64,000 nt of DNA from CAZUGA01 sp964619885. Its GTDB lineage: Bacteria; Pseudomonadota; Gammaproteobacteria; Methylococcales; UBA1147. The stretch spans positions 98,479-162,478 of the forward strand of contig CAZUGA010000003.1 in the NCBI GenBank assembly GCA_964619885.1, written 5' to 3'. The number at the start of each line of letters is the position of its first letter. Position 1 is the stretch's first letter. The notes under the pieces are model-generated. The model searched no databases, was not told the origin of the DNA, and saw only the letters and a list, made by a program, of their open reading frames with translations. A program made the translations under genes and the position numbers. This document shows positions 19,287 through 28,424 of this stretch, in pieces.

Positions 19287-20675
19287 TTATGAAGTCGTCT
19301 CGTCCTGGCGGGGGAAATCGAGCACTACTTTCAATCCAGGATTATTATTTTCCAGTCGAAGATCAATGTTATGCAGACTGGCGACCGCGTGCACCAAACT
19401 CAGGCCCAACCCATTCCCCGGGCTACTTCGGCTGGATTCCAGCCTATAGAACCGTTGAAAAACTTTCCCCCTCTCTGCCAGTGGTATACCGGATCCTGAA
19501 TCAGCAACAATGAGCTGAATTTGGTTCTGTGTAGAGGATATTCGAATCTCAATTTGGCCTTTGGCAGGCGTATATTTAACCGCATTGTCGAGCAAATTTG
19601 CGATCGCCTGGGACAACAATTCTCGATCAACATGTACCTTTACTTCTTTCGCTAGGTAGATATCTAGTTGCTGGTTTTTCTCTTCGACCAGTGGTTCATA
19701 AAGCTCAACTACACCACGAACCAGTTCGGCCAGGTCGACCCAGCTAAAATGTTCGACCCGATTCTCGTATTCAATTCTAGCGATTCGCAATAATGCATTA
19801 AATGTATTCAACAACTCGTCGGCTTCGCGAACAGCTTGTTCAATACATTCGGTTTCACCGCCTGATTTAATGCTTTGTTTGTGCACTTCATCCAGGTGAT
19901 TTCTAAGCCGTGCGAGTGGTGTTCTAAGATCATGGGCAATATTGTCAGAAACTCGGCGTACGCCCTCCATCAACATTTCAATTCTATCCAGCATATGATT
20001 CAAATTTTCTGAAAGCTGGTCAAAATCGTCACCCGTGTGATTAGTCGGTATGCGCTGGGACAAATCCCCATTCATAATTTCATTACTGGTTTGATTAATT
20101 GCTTCTATCCGCCGAATCAAACTTCGGGTCATCGCTAAACCACCAATCAGTGCAAGCACGGCTGCGACCGCCAAACTGGAAATTAATGTCTTGGCAATGG
20201 CCCGCTGACTCATTTCCAAATCGTGTAGATCCCTCCCGACCAATAGATAAAAACCACCAAGCAAACGAAATCGCCGCGCCCGCGCTCTATGAATTGCCTC
20301 CTCTCCAAAATCTTTATCTTCCAGTACAAAATTCAACCAGCCGTCTGAGGTTTCCAATGCGTTCGGCCAACGGTTTAGATTCCCGACCAAAGCGCTCAAA
20401 TTCTGGTCGGCGAGTAAGATCAAACCCGAACCTGTGGGTTTCTGTCCAATTCTTTCGTTGATCAGTTGAGTCAAACCGGTTATCCCACCGGTTTTATAAC
20501 GTTCTTCTAAACCGGCAATTTCTATTTCAATAGTCGCATCCGTCTGTTGCGCCATATAATTTACTGTATAGAAAAAAATGAAGGCCAATAGCAACAGCGC
20601 TGAAATTATGAATAAGGTCACGTAGACCATCATCAGCAATAAGGTAGAACTTCTAAATAGGCTAATTCGTCGCAC
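19287..20675 (-). CDS. Sensor histidine kinase of an OmpR-type two-component system
   Basis: Chosen start is the GTG at 20675, overlapping the response-regulator stop by 14 bases; it gives RRISLFRSSTLLLM directly before the first membrane helix, whereas longer starts run back into the regulator gene. Order: helix 1, a periplasmic sensor domain of about 120 residues, helix 2, a HAMP linker (MTRSLIRRIEAINQTSNEI), the dimerisation H-box DNIAHDLRTPLARLRNHL with the phospho-accepting His, and a HATPase domain with LLDNAVKYTP (N box) and DSGSGIPL plus GNGLGLSLV (G boxes). It should phosphorylate the regulator encoded upstream. The signal is unknown; the divergent DegP-type protease hints at envelope stress. 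Confidence 0.9.
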   Translation of the reverse strand: MRRISLFRSSTLLLMMVYVTLFIISALLLLAFIFFYTVNYMAQQTDATIEIEIAGLEERYKTGGITGLTQLINERIGQKPTGSGLILLADQNLSALVGNLNRWPNALETSDGWLNFVLEDKDFGEEAIHRARARRFRLLGGFYLLVGRDLHDLEMSQRAIAKTLISSLAVAAVLALIGGLAMTRSLIRRIEAINQTSNEIMNGDLSQRIPTNHTGDDFDQLSENLNHMLDRIEMLMEGVRRVSDNIAHDLRTPLARLRNHLDEVHKQSIKSGGETECIEQAVREADELLNTFNALLRIARIEYENRVEHFSWVDLAELVRGVVELYEPLVEEKNQQLDIYLAKEVKVHVDRELLSQAIANLLDNAVKYTPAKGQIEIRISSTQNQIQLIVADSGSGIPLAERGKVFQRFYRLESSRSSPGNGLGLSLVHAVASLHNIDLRLENNNPGLKVVLDFPRQDETTS

Positions 20676-21339
20676 GAAGGCAATACCCCGATCCGCGGAT
20701 AGTATGTAATAACGGTTTTTCGAAATCTTTGTCGATCTTGCCGCGCAAGCGACTGATATGAACGTCAATTACGTTGGTTTGAGGGTCGAAATGGTAGTCC
20801 CAAACATTTTCTAACAGCATTGTGCGAGTCACGACCTGCCCAGCATGCCGCATCAAATATTCCAGCAGACGCAATTCGCGTGGTTGCAGGTCAAGCACCC
20901 GACCGTGACGCCTGACCTCTCGCGAGAGTAAATCAATCTGCAAATCACCAACCTGTAACAGCGTTTCAGTAGAATCCGTATCCAAACGCCGGTTCAATGC
21001 GTCCAAACGGGCTTCCAACTCCGAAAAAGCAAACGGTTTGACCAAATAATCATCGCTGCCGGCACGCAATCCTTGCACTCTGTCATCAACCTCCCCCAAT
21101 GCACTGAGTATCAGCACTGGCGTCCGTTTATTGGCCGCTCTCAACGCTTTTATTACCGACAAACCATCCAATTTCGGCAGCATACGATCAACAACTATCG
21201 CATCGTAATCGTTCTCCATCGCCATGAACAAACCATCTTGTCCATCAGCCGAATGATCCACGCTATGACCACTTTCGTTGAGCCCCTTACATAGATAAGA
21301 GGCTGTCTGGCTATCATCCTCGATAATCAATATACGCAT
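20662..21339 (-). CDS. OmpR-family response regulator
   Basis: A 225-residue regulator. The receiver domain (1-120) shows the acidic pocket IIEDD, the phosphoryl-accepting Asp in DAIVVDRMLPKLDG, and the conserved LVKPFAFSEL lysine. The C-terminal winged-helix domain (about 128-222) has the usual LQPRELRLLEYLMRHAGQVVTR segment and the NVIDVHISRLRGKID recognition helix. The kinase gene overlaps its 3' end. The operator-like repeats at 21421-21465 lie between this gene and the divergent protease gene, fitting autoregulation plus control of the protease. Confidence 0.93.
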   Translation of the reverse strand: MRILIIEDDSQTASYLCKGLNESGHSVDHSADGQDGLFMAMENDYDAIVVDRMLPKLDGLSVIKALRAANKRTPVLILSALGEVDDRVQGLRAGSDDYLVKPFAFSELEARLDALNRRLDTDSTETLLQVGDLQIDLLSREVRRHGRVLDLQPRELRLLEYLMRHAGQVVTRTMLLENVWDYHFDPQTNVIDVHISRLRGKIDKDFEKPLLHTIRGSGYCLRATN

Positions 21340-21420
21340 TGGATGTCACTATTTTCAACGGCTTGGAAATAAGGTTTCAGCCAGTGTATACCAAATACCC
21401 AGTAGATCTACACACCCAAA

Positions 21421-21465
21421 CATTACAAAAATGTAATGCTGTGTTAAGGCTGGCGTAAGCTTAAC
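21421..21465. promoter_or_regulatory. Operator-like repeats between regulator and DegP genes
   Basis: Two signals sit in the divergent intergenic region. First, the perfect inverted repeat CATTAC-N6-GTAATG at 21421-21438. Second, GTTAAG-N5-CGTAAG at 21443-21459, an 11-base-spaced direct repeat as favoured by OmpR-family regulators, abutted by CTTAAC, which also makes an inverted repeat with the first half. The location suits a binding site for the adjacent response regulator. This is a prediction from pattern and position only. Confidence 0.45.
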
Positions 21466-21539
21466 CGGCATAAGATAACGGCCAACATCGATTAAAACCT
21501 AAGACATTTTGAATTTTACGCGTGAGCAGGAGAGAAAAA

Positions 21540-23087
21540 ATGGCTGTTAAATACCACAAACTTTCTAATGAACCAGAACGTGTCACGGTTGCCGACAGAG
21601 GGCTGTTTAAAAAAACTGCAATAGCAACGACCGCCCTGGTTGTTGCCGGCGTTATAGCAAGCTTATCTAACACTGCGCCAGCCAACAGCAAACCAATACC
21701 GCCGCAGGCGGCCAATTTTTCGGTTCAGCAACAAAGCGGAAGCATTGCAGATCTGATCGAAAATGTTAAACCTGCTGTAGTCAACATTTCGGTCACAGGC
21801 CGGGCTGCTGGACAGATAAACTATCGGTCGAACCAACCGGGTTTCCCACCGGGTTCGCAGTTCGACGATTTCTTCCGTCATCATTTTGGTCGAGGACCCG
21901 GGAGCGGTTATCCGGCACCTGAGGTCAAAGCTGCGGGTTCCGGATTCGTAATTTCAGCTGACGGACTAGTCGTGACCAATAACCACGTGGTGCGAAATGC
22001 CGAGAAAGTGTCTATTAAACTAGATAACGGCAAGCAATATTCCGCCAAGATTTTGGGAACTGATCCCAAAACCGATTTGGCCTTATTGCAGATAAAAAGT
22101 TCGGACTCATTCGCCTACGTCAGCTTTGGTGAATCGGACAAAGCGCGGGTCGGCGACCAAATTGTCGCCATCGGCAATCCTTTCGGTCTGGGTAACACGG
22201 CGACAACTGGCATAATATCAGCGCGAGGCCGCGATATACATTCGGGACCGTTCGACGATTTCATTCAAATAGACGCCCCGATCAATCAAGGTAATTCAGG
22301 CGGCCCGTTATTCGACTTGAACGGAAAAGTCGTTGGAATCAATACGGCGATCTATTCACCGAATGGCGGTAATGTCGGAATCGGGTTTGCCATTCCATCC
22401 ACGCAAGCAAAATCAATTGTCGATCAATTACGCAGCTCGGGTCATGTAGATAGAGGTTGGTTGGGGGTACAAATCCAACCGCTGACTAGCGAATTGGCGG
22501 AAAGTGTCGATCTGTCTAAAGCGGAAGGCGCATTGATCGTTAGTGTAGTGCCTAACAGTCCGGCACAACGTGCGGGTTTGAAAGTTGGCGATGTAATCAC
22601 CACGTTCAACGGAAAAACGATCGTCAAACCTAAAGACCTTAGCCGTGTGGTTGCTACCGCGACACCAAATGAAAAGTATTCGTTAGACATTTGGAGAAAA
22701 GGCAAGCAACGTCATCTGACCGTAGTCACCGATGAATCTCCACAGAGTCAACAACAGGCATCGATCGCACCAAATCAGGCAGACGCGAAAAGCGGAAAAC
22801 TTGGTTTGGCGCTGCTCCCGCTAAACCCACAAACCCGGCAAGAATTTAATCTGGGCAACACCGTGGAACACGGCGCAGTCATTGCTGACGTCGCAAACGG
22901 TAGTCCCGCCCATCAAACTGGACTAATTGCCGGCGATGTGATTGTTAGAGTGGGCGACACAGAGATATCAAGCCCCGAAGAAGTTGTCGAAGCTGTTACT
23001 CAATCCAACACCGATACCATTGACAAAATATTGTTATTGGTAACGCGTGGTAACAGTTCTCGTTTTGTGACACTCAAGGTCGCATAA
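21540..23087 (+). CDS. degP: Periplasmic serine endoprotease/chaperone, DegP/HtrA family (Do type)
   Basis: From the ATG at 21540 (preceded by AGGAGA; an upstream GTG at 21522 is less likely) the protein has 515 residues: an N-terminal membrane or signal segment, a trypsin-like protease domain, and two PDZ domains. The catalytic triad is visible as His in VVTNNHVV, Asp in DPKTDLALLQI and Ser in NQGNSGGPLF. The PDZ domains begin near VDRGWLGVQIQPL and GKLGLALLPL. DegP-type proteases degrade or refold misfolded envelope proteins. A strong terminator follows at 23135. It is divergent from the two-component system and probably under its control. Confidence 0.92.
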   Translation: MAVKYHKLSNEPERVTVADRGLFKKTAIATTALVVAGVIASLSNTAPANSKPIPPQAANFSVQQQSGSIADLIENVKPAVVNISVTGRAAGQINYRSNQPGFPPGSQFDDFFRHHFGRGPGSGYPAPEVKAAGSGFVISADGLVVTNNHVVRNAEKVSIKLDNGKQYSAKILGTDPKTDLALLQIKSSDSFAYVSFGESDKARVGDQIVAIGNPFGLGNTATTGIISARGRDIHSGPFDDFIQIDAPINQGNSGGPLFDLNGKVVGINTAIYSPNGGNVGIGFAIPSTQAKSIVDQLRSSGHVDRGWLGVQIQPLTSELAESVDLSKAEGALIVSVVPNSPAQRAGLKVGDVITTFNGKTIVKPKDLSRVVATATPNEKYSLDIWRKGKQRHLTVVTDESPQSQQQASIAPNQADAKSGKLGLALLPLNPQTRQEFNLGNTVEHGAVIADVANGSPAHQTGLIAGDVIVRVGDTEISSPEEVVEAVTQSNTDTIDKILLLVTRGNSSRFVTLKVA

Positions 23088-23134
23088 CACGACATTTATT
23101 GCAGCTATCCCCAAGCAATGGATTGCCTTGTTCG

Positions 23135-23169
23135 ACCGGCGCAGATCAAGTATCTGTGCCGGTTTTTTT
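23135..23169 (+). terminator. Rho-independent terminator after degP
   Basis: A 12-base stem (ACCGGCGCAGAT with ATCTGTGCCGGT, one G-U type mismatch), five-base loop CAAGT, followed by seven T. It ends transcription of degP and also separates it from the convergent Nudix gene, whose stop codon lies in the T run. Confidence 0.88.
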
Positions 23170-23686
23170 ATGCGCTTTCAGCGCATTGTAATGCTCGCCA
23201 GATTACACAAAATGTTTCAGTTAGCCCGCTACCGTTTTCAATCCAGTCGTTGATTTGCGCTTTCGTATACCAACATCCGTCTGCGATTTCCTCCGAATTA
23301 ACATCAAATGGACCTGAATGTTCTAGCCTATATACCTGACAAAACTCCATTCCAGTAGACAACATCGGCGCCAATTTAAACAGCATCCGCGGCAATTTTT
23401 CCAAACGAATACCCAGCTCCTCTCGTAACTCACGAATCACGCATTGATCATAGGTTTCACCCGCATCAACGTGCCCTGCAGCCGAAGAATCCCAGAGCCC
23501 AGGATTAATATCCTTGTTATTTGATCGCTTTTGTAAATATATCCGTGAGCTGGGGTCGAAAATCAGCACGTGCACTGCCCTATGGCGTAAACCCAGCCGA
23601 TGGATTTCCCCACGGGTCCGCTGTTCTATAACCGTATCGCTGTCGTCGACGACACTTAACAATTCGTACTCTGTCGAAGGTTCCAT
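23168..23686 (-). CDS. Nudix hydrolase
   Basis: A 172-residue protein from the ATG at 23686, which overlaps the stop of the DksA-like gene as TGATG and so is probably translated by coupling. The Nudix box is complete: GHVDAGETYDQCVIRELREELGI, matching G-x5-E-x7-R-E-x2-E-E-x-G. The overall plan (IHRLGLRHRAVHVLIFD near the start, then IYLQKRS) is that of the YfcD/isopentenyl-diphosphate-isomerase-like branch. It hydrolyses a nucleoside diphosphate-linked compound, but the substrate cannot be read from sequence. Confidence 0.88.
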   Translation of the reverse strand: MEPSTEYELLSVVDDSDTVIEQRTRGEIHRLGLRHRAVHVLIFDPSSRIYLQKRSNNKDINPGLWDSSAAGHVDAGETYDQCVIRELREELGIRLEKLPRMLFKLAPMLSTGMEFCQVYRLEHSGPFDVNSEEIADGCWYTKAQINDWIENGSGLTETFCVIWRALQCAESA

Positions 23687-24048
23687 CAAAGCTTTTCCCG
23701 TTGAGAAGCACACTGCACGCACAGTGCCACAGACGGGTCCGCCTGTAGGCGCCCAATCGGAATGGCTTGATCACATTCTGTGCAAATTCCATATTCGTCA
23801 TCAGCAATTCGACGCAAGGCTGACGCAATATTGCGCAATTCCAGCTCCCGGCGTCTATTAGACTCCAGAGACATCGCCTGATTTTGCAATGCATCCATCC
23901 TAGATAGGCGGCCAACACGGCTTTGATCTAATTCAACCGTACCTGCCGCATCCCCTCCAGTTTTGACAACTTCCAACAATTCAAACTGGCGATTCTGCAA
24001 GGCTATTTTGAACTTTTGAAATTCTATTTCGCTATCCTTCAGCACCAT
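23686..24048 (-). CDS. TraR/DksA-family zinc-finger protein
   Basis: A 120-residue protein with a helical N-terminal part containing VELDQSRVGRLSRMDALQ and a C-terminal C4 zinc finger CTEC-x17-CVQC. The family resembles DksA, which binds the RNA polymerase secondary channel, but this branch is shorter and the DksA coiled-coil tip motif is not obvious, so control of transcription is only a family-level guess. It lies 11 bases after the DsbA-like gene and is coupled to the Nudix gene. Confidence 0.85.
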   Translation of the reverse strand: MVLKDSEIEFQKFKIALQNRQFELLEVVKTGGDAAGTVELDQSRVGRLSRMDALQNQAMSLESNRRRELELRNIASALRRIADDEYGICTECDQAIPIGRLQADPSVALCVQCASQREKL

Positions 24049-24059
24049 CTTCCCATGTT

Positions 24060-24665
24060 TTACCGTAATTGATCCAAGGTCAGAGCAGGATCGGTATAAT
24101 CCAATGGTATGGATGTGTAGCGGCCATCATTCTCAAGTACCAACGATGGAAAACCTGTTACGCCAACCAACCGAGCGAATTCAATCTGCCGATCCAGCTC
24201 TCGCTGGGTTTCTATAGAATTGAGCTCGTCTACAAAACGCCCTTGTTCCAATTCCAGAGAAACCGCCAAATCGATCAGGGTCGCATCATCAGAAGGATTG
24301 CGTGCTTGCAGGTAGTACGCATTCTGAATGGCGAACACCATTGCCCATTCACATTGAGCGCCTTGGTTTCGTGCCGCGATCACTGCTCGGCATGCAGCGT
24401 AGGTTGACCTGCGCGGCCGGCAGAGCCGCCAAAAATCGAAATTAAACTCGGTTCCTGGGACACGTGTTTCGATAGTCCTCCAGATACTTTGGATCTTGGC
24501 CTGCATTTCGATGGGCATAGGTGCTGAATTGTCCGGTGCTAAACCACCCAATATACCTATTACATCAATTTTTTCTGGCAGCTTAGACAAAATTTCGTTC
24601 CAAACCGGACGAAAAGCCCAACACCAACTACACATTGGGTCATGCAGGTAATTCAGCTTTGGCAT
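24060..24665 (-). CDS. DsbA-family thioredoxin-fold protein
   Basis: A 201-residue protein whose first strand is followed directly by the redox motif CSWC (LHDPMCSWCWAFRP), a helical insertion and the cis-proline region GVTGFPSLVLEN. There is no signal peptide, so it is a cytoplasmic DsbA/2-hydroxychromene-carboxylate-isomerase-like protein rather than a periplasmic oxidase. Such proteins are often annotated as predicted protein-disulfide isomerases. It heads a likely three-gene run with the DksA-like and Nudix genes. Confidence 0.85.
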   Translation of the reverse strand: MPKLNYLHDPMCSWCWAFRPVWNEILSKLPEKIDVIGILGGLAPDNSAPMPIEMQAKIQSIWRTIETRVPGTEFNFDFWRLCRPRRSTYAACRAVIAARNQGAQCEWAMVFAIQNAYYLQARNPSDDATLIDLAVSLELEQGRFVDELNSIETQRELDRQIEFARLVGVTGFPSLVLENDGRYTSIPLDYTDPALTLDQLR

Positions 24666-24746
24666 AATCAGGCCATTCCAGTTTTAAATCTTGGGCATGT
24701 TCTCAAAAACTGTCGCTCTGCTTTGATGAATAGCAACTCATTCAAA

Positions 24747-25226
24747 CTAGCGGACGTCAAGATTTTCGGGTAATTCAAAAATCAATTTATCACCACGCCC
24801 TATACCACGAGCGCTAAACCAACCGGCAGGCATTTCCAAGGCATATAAGCCGGGCTCCCGTGATCTATAAAAAGCATGAGTCTTCAAAGGTTCCATTTCG
24901 AGCGTACCCATCACGATCTTATGCCGGTCCACGAATGCGATAGACAACGGAAAGATGGTATCACGCATCCAGAAACTTAAGGATCGCTCCGCCGGAAAAA
25001 CAAATAACATTCCCTGATTGTCCGGCAACGAATTTCTGTTTGATAAGCCGCAGGCTCGACTCTCGGGATCAGCCACCAATTCGACATTAACCGAATACGA
25101 AGCTATGGTCAGCGGAATTCTGTCGCGGCTTAAATCACAAGCCAAGGCTTGAAACATTAAGAGGAATGTACCCATTACGGTACTGAAAAAATTAATAGGG
25201 ATTGTGAGGCGCCCTTGTAGAATCAA
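24747..25226 (-). CDS. DUF192-family exported protein
   Basis: A 159-residue protein of the DUF192 family, function unknown. After a signal-like hydrophobic start (residues about 8-28) the family pattern appears as ADPESRACGLSNRNSLPDNQGMLFVFP and FWMRDTIFPLSIAFVDRHKIV. The start is uncertain because an in-frame ATG 17 codons downstream gives a shorter signal peptide ending before a cysteine. No operon partner is evident. Confidence 0.8.
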   Translation of the reverse strand: MILQGRLTIPINFFSTVMGTFLLMFQALACDLSRDRIPLTIASYSVNVELVADPESRACGLSNRNSLPDNQGMLFVFPAERSLSFWMRDTIFPLSIAFVDRHKIVMGTLEMEPLKTHAFYRSREPGLYALEMPAGWFSARGIGRGDKLIFELPENLDVR

Positions 25227-25636
25227 GACTTATCGATACCAGAAGAAGTCAATCGTATCGTCAAAATTGACCGCCAAACAGCGACCTAACAGATATTACG
25301 CAGACATTGTCTGAAAGTAGCTCACCGCCAATAGCAACAAGCCCAACAGAGCGCAGCCAAACAATATTAGTAATCTTGCTTTCATACGCTGGAATCCAAC
25401 ACCTTAACGATTTAATCTTAGCCTATTACCGCGCAACATACGTGTCTTGTCAACGCGATAATTAGCATCGTATTTCCATATTACCGCAACTTTAGAAAAG
25501 TTTGAACAATTTCAACCGAAAAACCGATAAATTCTATATTCCTTCGAATAAGGGGCTATTCAATATCATTCACGACAGGTTATCGATGGAAAGGCGACCT
25601 ATATTCAACCCATAAGTGCATAACTTGTAAAATCTA
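25227..25636. other. Intergenic region with only a tiny open frame
   Basis: About 410 bases between the DUF192 gene and the antiporter gene. Apart from the possible 29-residue peptide listed separately I see no gene, RNA or strong terminator here. Confidence 0.5.
25296..25385 (-). CDS. Possible 29-residue single-helix membrane peptide
   Basis: An ATG-started frame encodes a short peptide with two basic residues near the start, a leucine-rich hydrophobic helix of about 20 residues and a polar end. This is the composition of small membrane proteins, but the ribosome binding site is weak and no family is recognised. It may be chance. Confidence 0.25.
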   Translation of the reverse strand: MKARLLILFGCALLGLLLLAVSYFQTMSA

Positions 25637-26866
25637 TCAGCGCTCCCTTAAGCCCACCCGCGTTAACAGAAGGTTCATGGTCGGCGCTTGTATAAACAAT
25701 GTGAACACAACAACTCCAAATGCAATAGACTGGATGGTCCACCAATAATCCAGTTCTGTTGGTATTGACAAGGCCAAGGCCAACGTAACCGCACCGCGCA
25801 AACCACCCCAGAACAAAACCGTGCGATAGCGCAAATCAATAGGCGCCTCCGGTGTAAACAGCGTAGTTACCGGCACCAACACAAAAATCCCAATTAACCG
25901 AGCAATCAATACAGCGGCAATACCGATCAATATCGCCAACCATCGCTCTTGAAACATAACCAAGGATACGCTGTAACCCATCAATAGAAACACTAAGGCA
26001 TTGGCGATATACGCATTAAAGGCCCACAATCGTTCGACAAAATTATCCTCGTTATAATCTGCCCGGTGCGCTCGCCCCATCACCAACCCCAAGGCCAATA
26101 CCGCCATAACGCCCGACACATGTAGTGTTTTCTCCGCGATCAAAAACGCAAAATAAGACGCTATCAAGCTGATGACTCCATGAACAATAGGATTTTCCAC
26201 TGCCCTCTGCATCAATACAGCCGCGAAACTGATCAATAGACCTATGACCAATCCACCGAAAAATACCAGGCAAAAATGTATCACCGCGCTCCCCATATCG
26301 ATGTTCTGCTCAGGATCTAGTGCTAAACCAAGCGCTAAACTAAACACAACGATAGCTGTAGCATCGTTGAACAGGCTTTCACCTTCAATCAACGTGGCCA
26401 GCCGTTTCGGAGTACCGCCCTGCTTCATCAACGCAACTACGGCCACAGGATCGGTAGCGGACAACAACGCGCCAGTTATCATCGCCGCAATCCACGGAAA
26501 CCCACTTGGATGATCAATACCCAGGTAAACCAATACACCGGTTATCAATGTCGAAAACAGCATGATGGGAATCGCCAGAATCAAAATCGGCGCAAGATTT
26601 TTTAGTAACAGTTTGCCGTCGATCAAAAATGCCGATTCAAAAATCAATATCGGTAGAAAAACGAAAAACACCAAATCATGAAACTGATGAGATTGCGGGA
26701 CCGAATCATATCCGCCCAATACCGCAATTTGAGCGCCTAGGAATCCTAATGCAACCAATACAGCAGAAAACGGCAGCCTTACCCATCGCGCCAACGGTTC
26801 CGCTATCAATGCGACCAGCAATGAGGCCATCACAAACAGAACGACTTGTGCGATTTCGCTCTCCAT
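25637..26866 (-). CDS. Na+/H+ (cation/proton) antiporter, CPA1/NhaP type
   Basis: A 409-residue membrane protein with about twelve helices. Characteristic elements are FVFLPILIFESAF, the acid pair region LLSATDPVAVVALMKQGG, GESLFNDATAIVVFS (the Asn-Asp pair of electroneutral antiporters) and FWGGLRGAVTLALALSIP. These mark the NhaP/NHE-type CPA1 family, which exchanges Na+ or K+ for protons across the inner membrane. There is no C-terminal cytoplasmic regulatory domain. It lies just downstream of the GOGAT-like gene (19 bases), probably in the same transcript. Confidence 0.9.
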   Translation of the reverse strand: MESEIAQVVLFVMASLLVALIAEPLARWVRLPFSAVLVALGFLGAQIAVLGGYDSVPQSHQFHDLVFFVFLPILIFESAFLIDGKLLLKNLAPILILAIPIMLFSTLITGVLVYLGIDHPSGFPWIAAMITGALLSATDPVAVVALMKQGGTPKRLATLIEGESLFNDATAIVVFSLALGLALDPEQNIDMGSAVIHFCLVFFGGLVIGLLISFAAVLMQRAVENPIVHGVISLIASYFAFLIAEKTLHVSGVMAVLALGLVMGRAHRADYNEDNFVERLWAFNAYIANALVFLLMGYSVSLVMFQERWLAILIGIAAVLIARLIGIFVLVPVTTLFTPEAPIDLRYRTVLFWGGLRGAVTLALALSIPTELDYWWTIQSIAFGVVVFTLFIQAPTMNLLLTRVGLRER

Positions 26867-26885
26867 TACCCCCTCTAGCTAACTA

Positions 26886-28415
26886 TTAGCCGAGCTTCGA
26901 CTCGGATTCTACTATCGGATCGGGGTGCAAATCACTCAATAATACGGACAATCCACTATCGGTCACCACCCGCGCGTGATGGCGCCGTAGCTCTCGAGGC
27001 TCGCGTACCCCACAAGCGTGCGCGATTATGCCAACTTCATAAGTCATGTTCTTGTGAAAGTTATTCACGCGTATGGCTTTTTCCCCCGGAACCAAACCCC
27101 TTTGAAGTTTTTTATTGTGGGTGGTAATCCCAGTAGGGCAGGTATTCTTGTTGCATTGCAGCGCCTGAATACAACCCAAAGCAAACATGAAACCACGTGC
27201 GGACGTCACAAAGTCCGCTCCCATACATAAAGCCCAGGCAACATCAGTGGGAGTAACCAGTTTTCCGGACGCAATCACTTTGATGCGATCTCGTAGTCCG
27301 TACGCTTTTAAGTTATCAATCAGTAGCGGTAAGCTTTCTTTGAGCGGCAAGCCCATATCGTCGATCAGCGCCTGCGGTGCAGCTCCGGTACCGCCATCAG
27401 CCCCATCTACAGTTATAAAATCTGGTGCATACTCGGTGCCTCTACGTTTGATTTCGGAAAATAATTGGCCCAACCATACGGAGCAACTCACGACTGCCTT
27501 AAACCCAACCGGTTTGCCGGTTGTATCGCGGACGCGGTTGATCATATCCAAAAGATCGGCATTGGAATTGATATCCGGATGGCGATTTGGACTGATTGCG
27601 TTTGCACCTACCCGTATATGACGGATTTTAGCAATCTCTTCGGTCACCTTTTCGCCGGGTAAAATCCCGCCTTTTCCAGGTTTAGCCCCTTGGCTTAATT
27701 TAATTTCAAACATCCGAATCCGCTCATGTTCCGCAACCGCGCGCAACAGATCGTCGTCCAGGCGTCCTTCCAAATCACTGACACCGTTCTTGGCGGTTCC
27801 TATCTGAAATACAATATCCGCGCCGCCCTCTAAATGGTACGGCGACAATCCTCCTTCGCCGGTATTCATCCAGGCACCGGCCTTACGCGCGCCGTTCGAC
27901 AACGCCAAAACCGCGGGTTTGGATATAGCGCCGTAGCTCATTCCGGAAATATTGAATAAGGAATTTGTCACGTATGGAAGTCGACAATATGGCCCTATAG
28001 TCACCTCGGCGGGCGGCACCGCATCCTCACCCAAGGTCGGGAATGGGCAATTAACGAACATCACTGTTCCGGTTGGACGCAGGTCACGGGTTGAGCCAAA
28101 CGCTACCGTAGTATCCACATCTTTTGCAGCCCGATAAACCCATGACCGCTGAGAACGGTTAAACGGCATTTCTTCACGGTCCATCGCAAAAAAATATTGC
28201 CGAAAAAATTCACCGATATGTTCAAAAAAATAGCGAAAATGTCCGATGACCGGGTAGTTACGGCGGATCGCCTGTTTATTTTGTGTCACATCCAAGATGT
28301 AAATCACCATCAGCGCCAGCACGGAGAGGCCCACAACAAAAATAAACAGGCCGGCCAATATGTCTATTGTCGGCCGAACGAAAGAATGGAGTTGGTCACT
28401 GAACATGGCTTTCAA
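26886..28415 (-). CDS. FMN-binding glutamate-synthase-like protein, membrane anchored
   Basis: A 509-residue protein with an N-terminal membrane helix (about 18-40) followed by the FMN-binding alpha/beta barrel of glutamate synthase large subunits. Visible are PGKGGILPGEKV, the FITVDGADGGTGAAP flavin site, and a cysteine cluster CIQALQCNKNTCPTG, which would hold the 3Fe-4S centre. It lacks the amidotransferase domain of GltB, so it is not a classical glutamate synthase. Upstream on the same strand are an aldehyde dehydrogenase (9 bases) and an acetolactate-synthase-like gene. This trio recurs in other proteobacteria as far as I recall, but its pathway is not established. Confidence 0.85.
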   Translation of the reverse strand: MKAMFSDQLHSFVRPTIDILAGLFIFVVGLSVLALMVIYILDVTQNKQAIRRNYPVIGHFRYFFEHIGEFFRQYFFAMDREEMPFNRSQRSWVYRAAKDVDTTVAFGSTRDLRPTGTVMFVNCPFPTLGEDAVPPAEVTIGPYCRLPYVTNSLFNISGMSYGAISKPAVLALSNGARKAGAWMNTGEGGLSPYHLEGGADIVFQIGTAKNGVSDLEGRLDDDLLRAVAEHERIRMFEIKLSQGAKPGKGGILPGEKVTEEIAKIRHIRVGANAISPNRHPDINSNADLLDMINRVRDTTGKPVGFKAVVSCSVWLGQLFSEIKRRGTEYAPDFITVDGADGGTGAAPQALIDDMGLPLKESLPLLIDNLKAYGLRDRIKVIASGKLVTPTDVAWALCMGADFVTSARGFMFALGCIQALQCNKNTCPTGITTHNKKLQRGLVPGEKAIRVNNFHKNMTYEVGIIAHACGVREPRELRRHHARVVTDSGLSVLLSDLHPDPIVESESKLG

Positions 28416-28424
28416 CTTAGCTGG

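Noticed and set aside
27187..27621. 144-codon plus-strand open frame inside the GOGAT-like gene
   Set aside because: Antisense shadow of a gene with clear motifs; no ribosome binding site or family.
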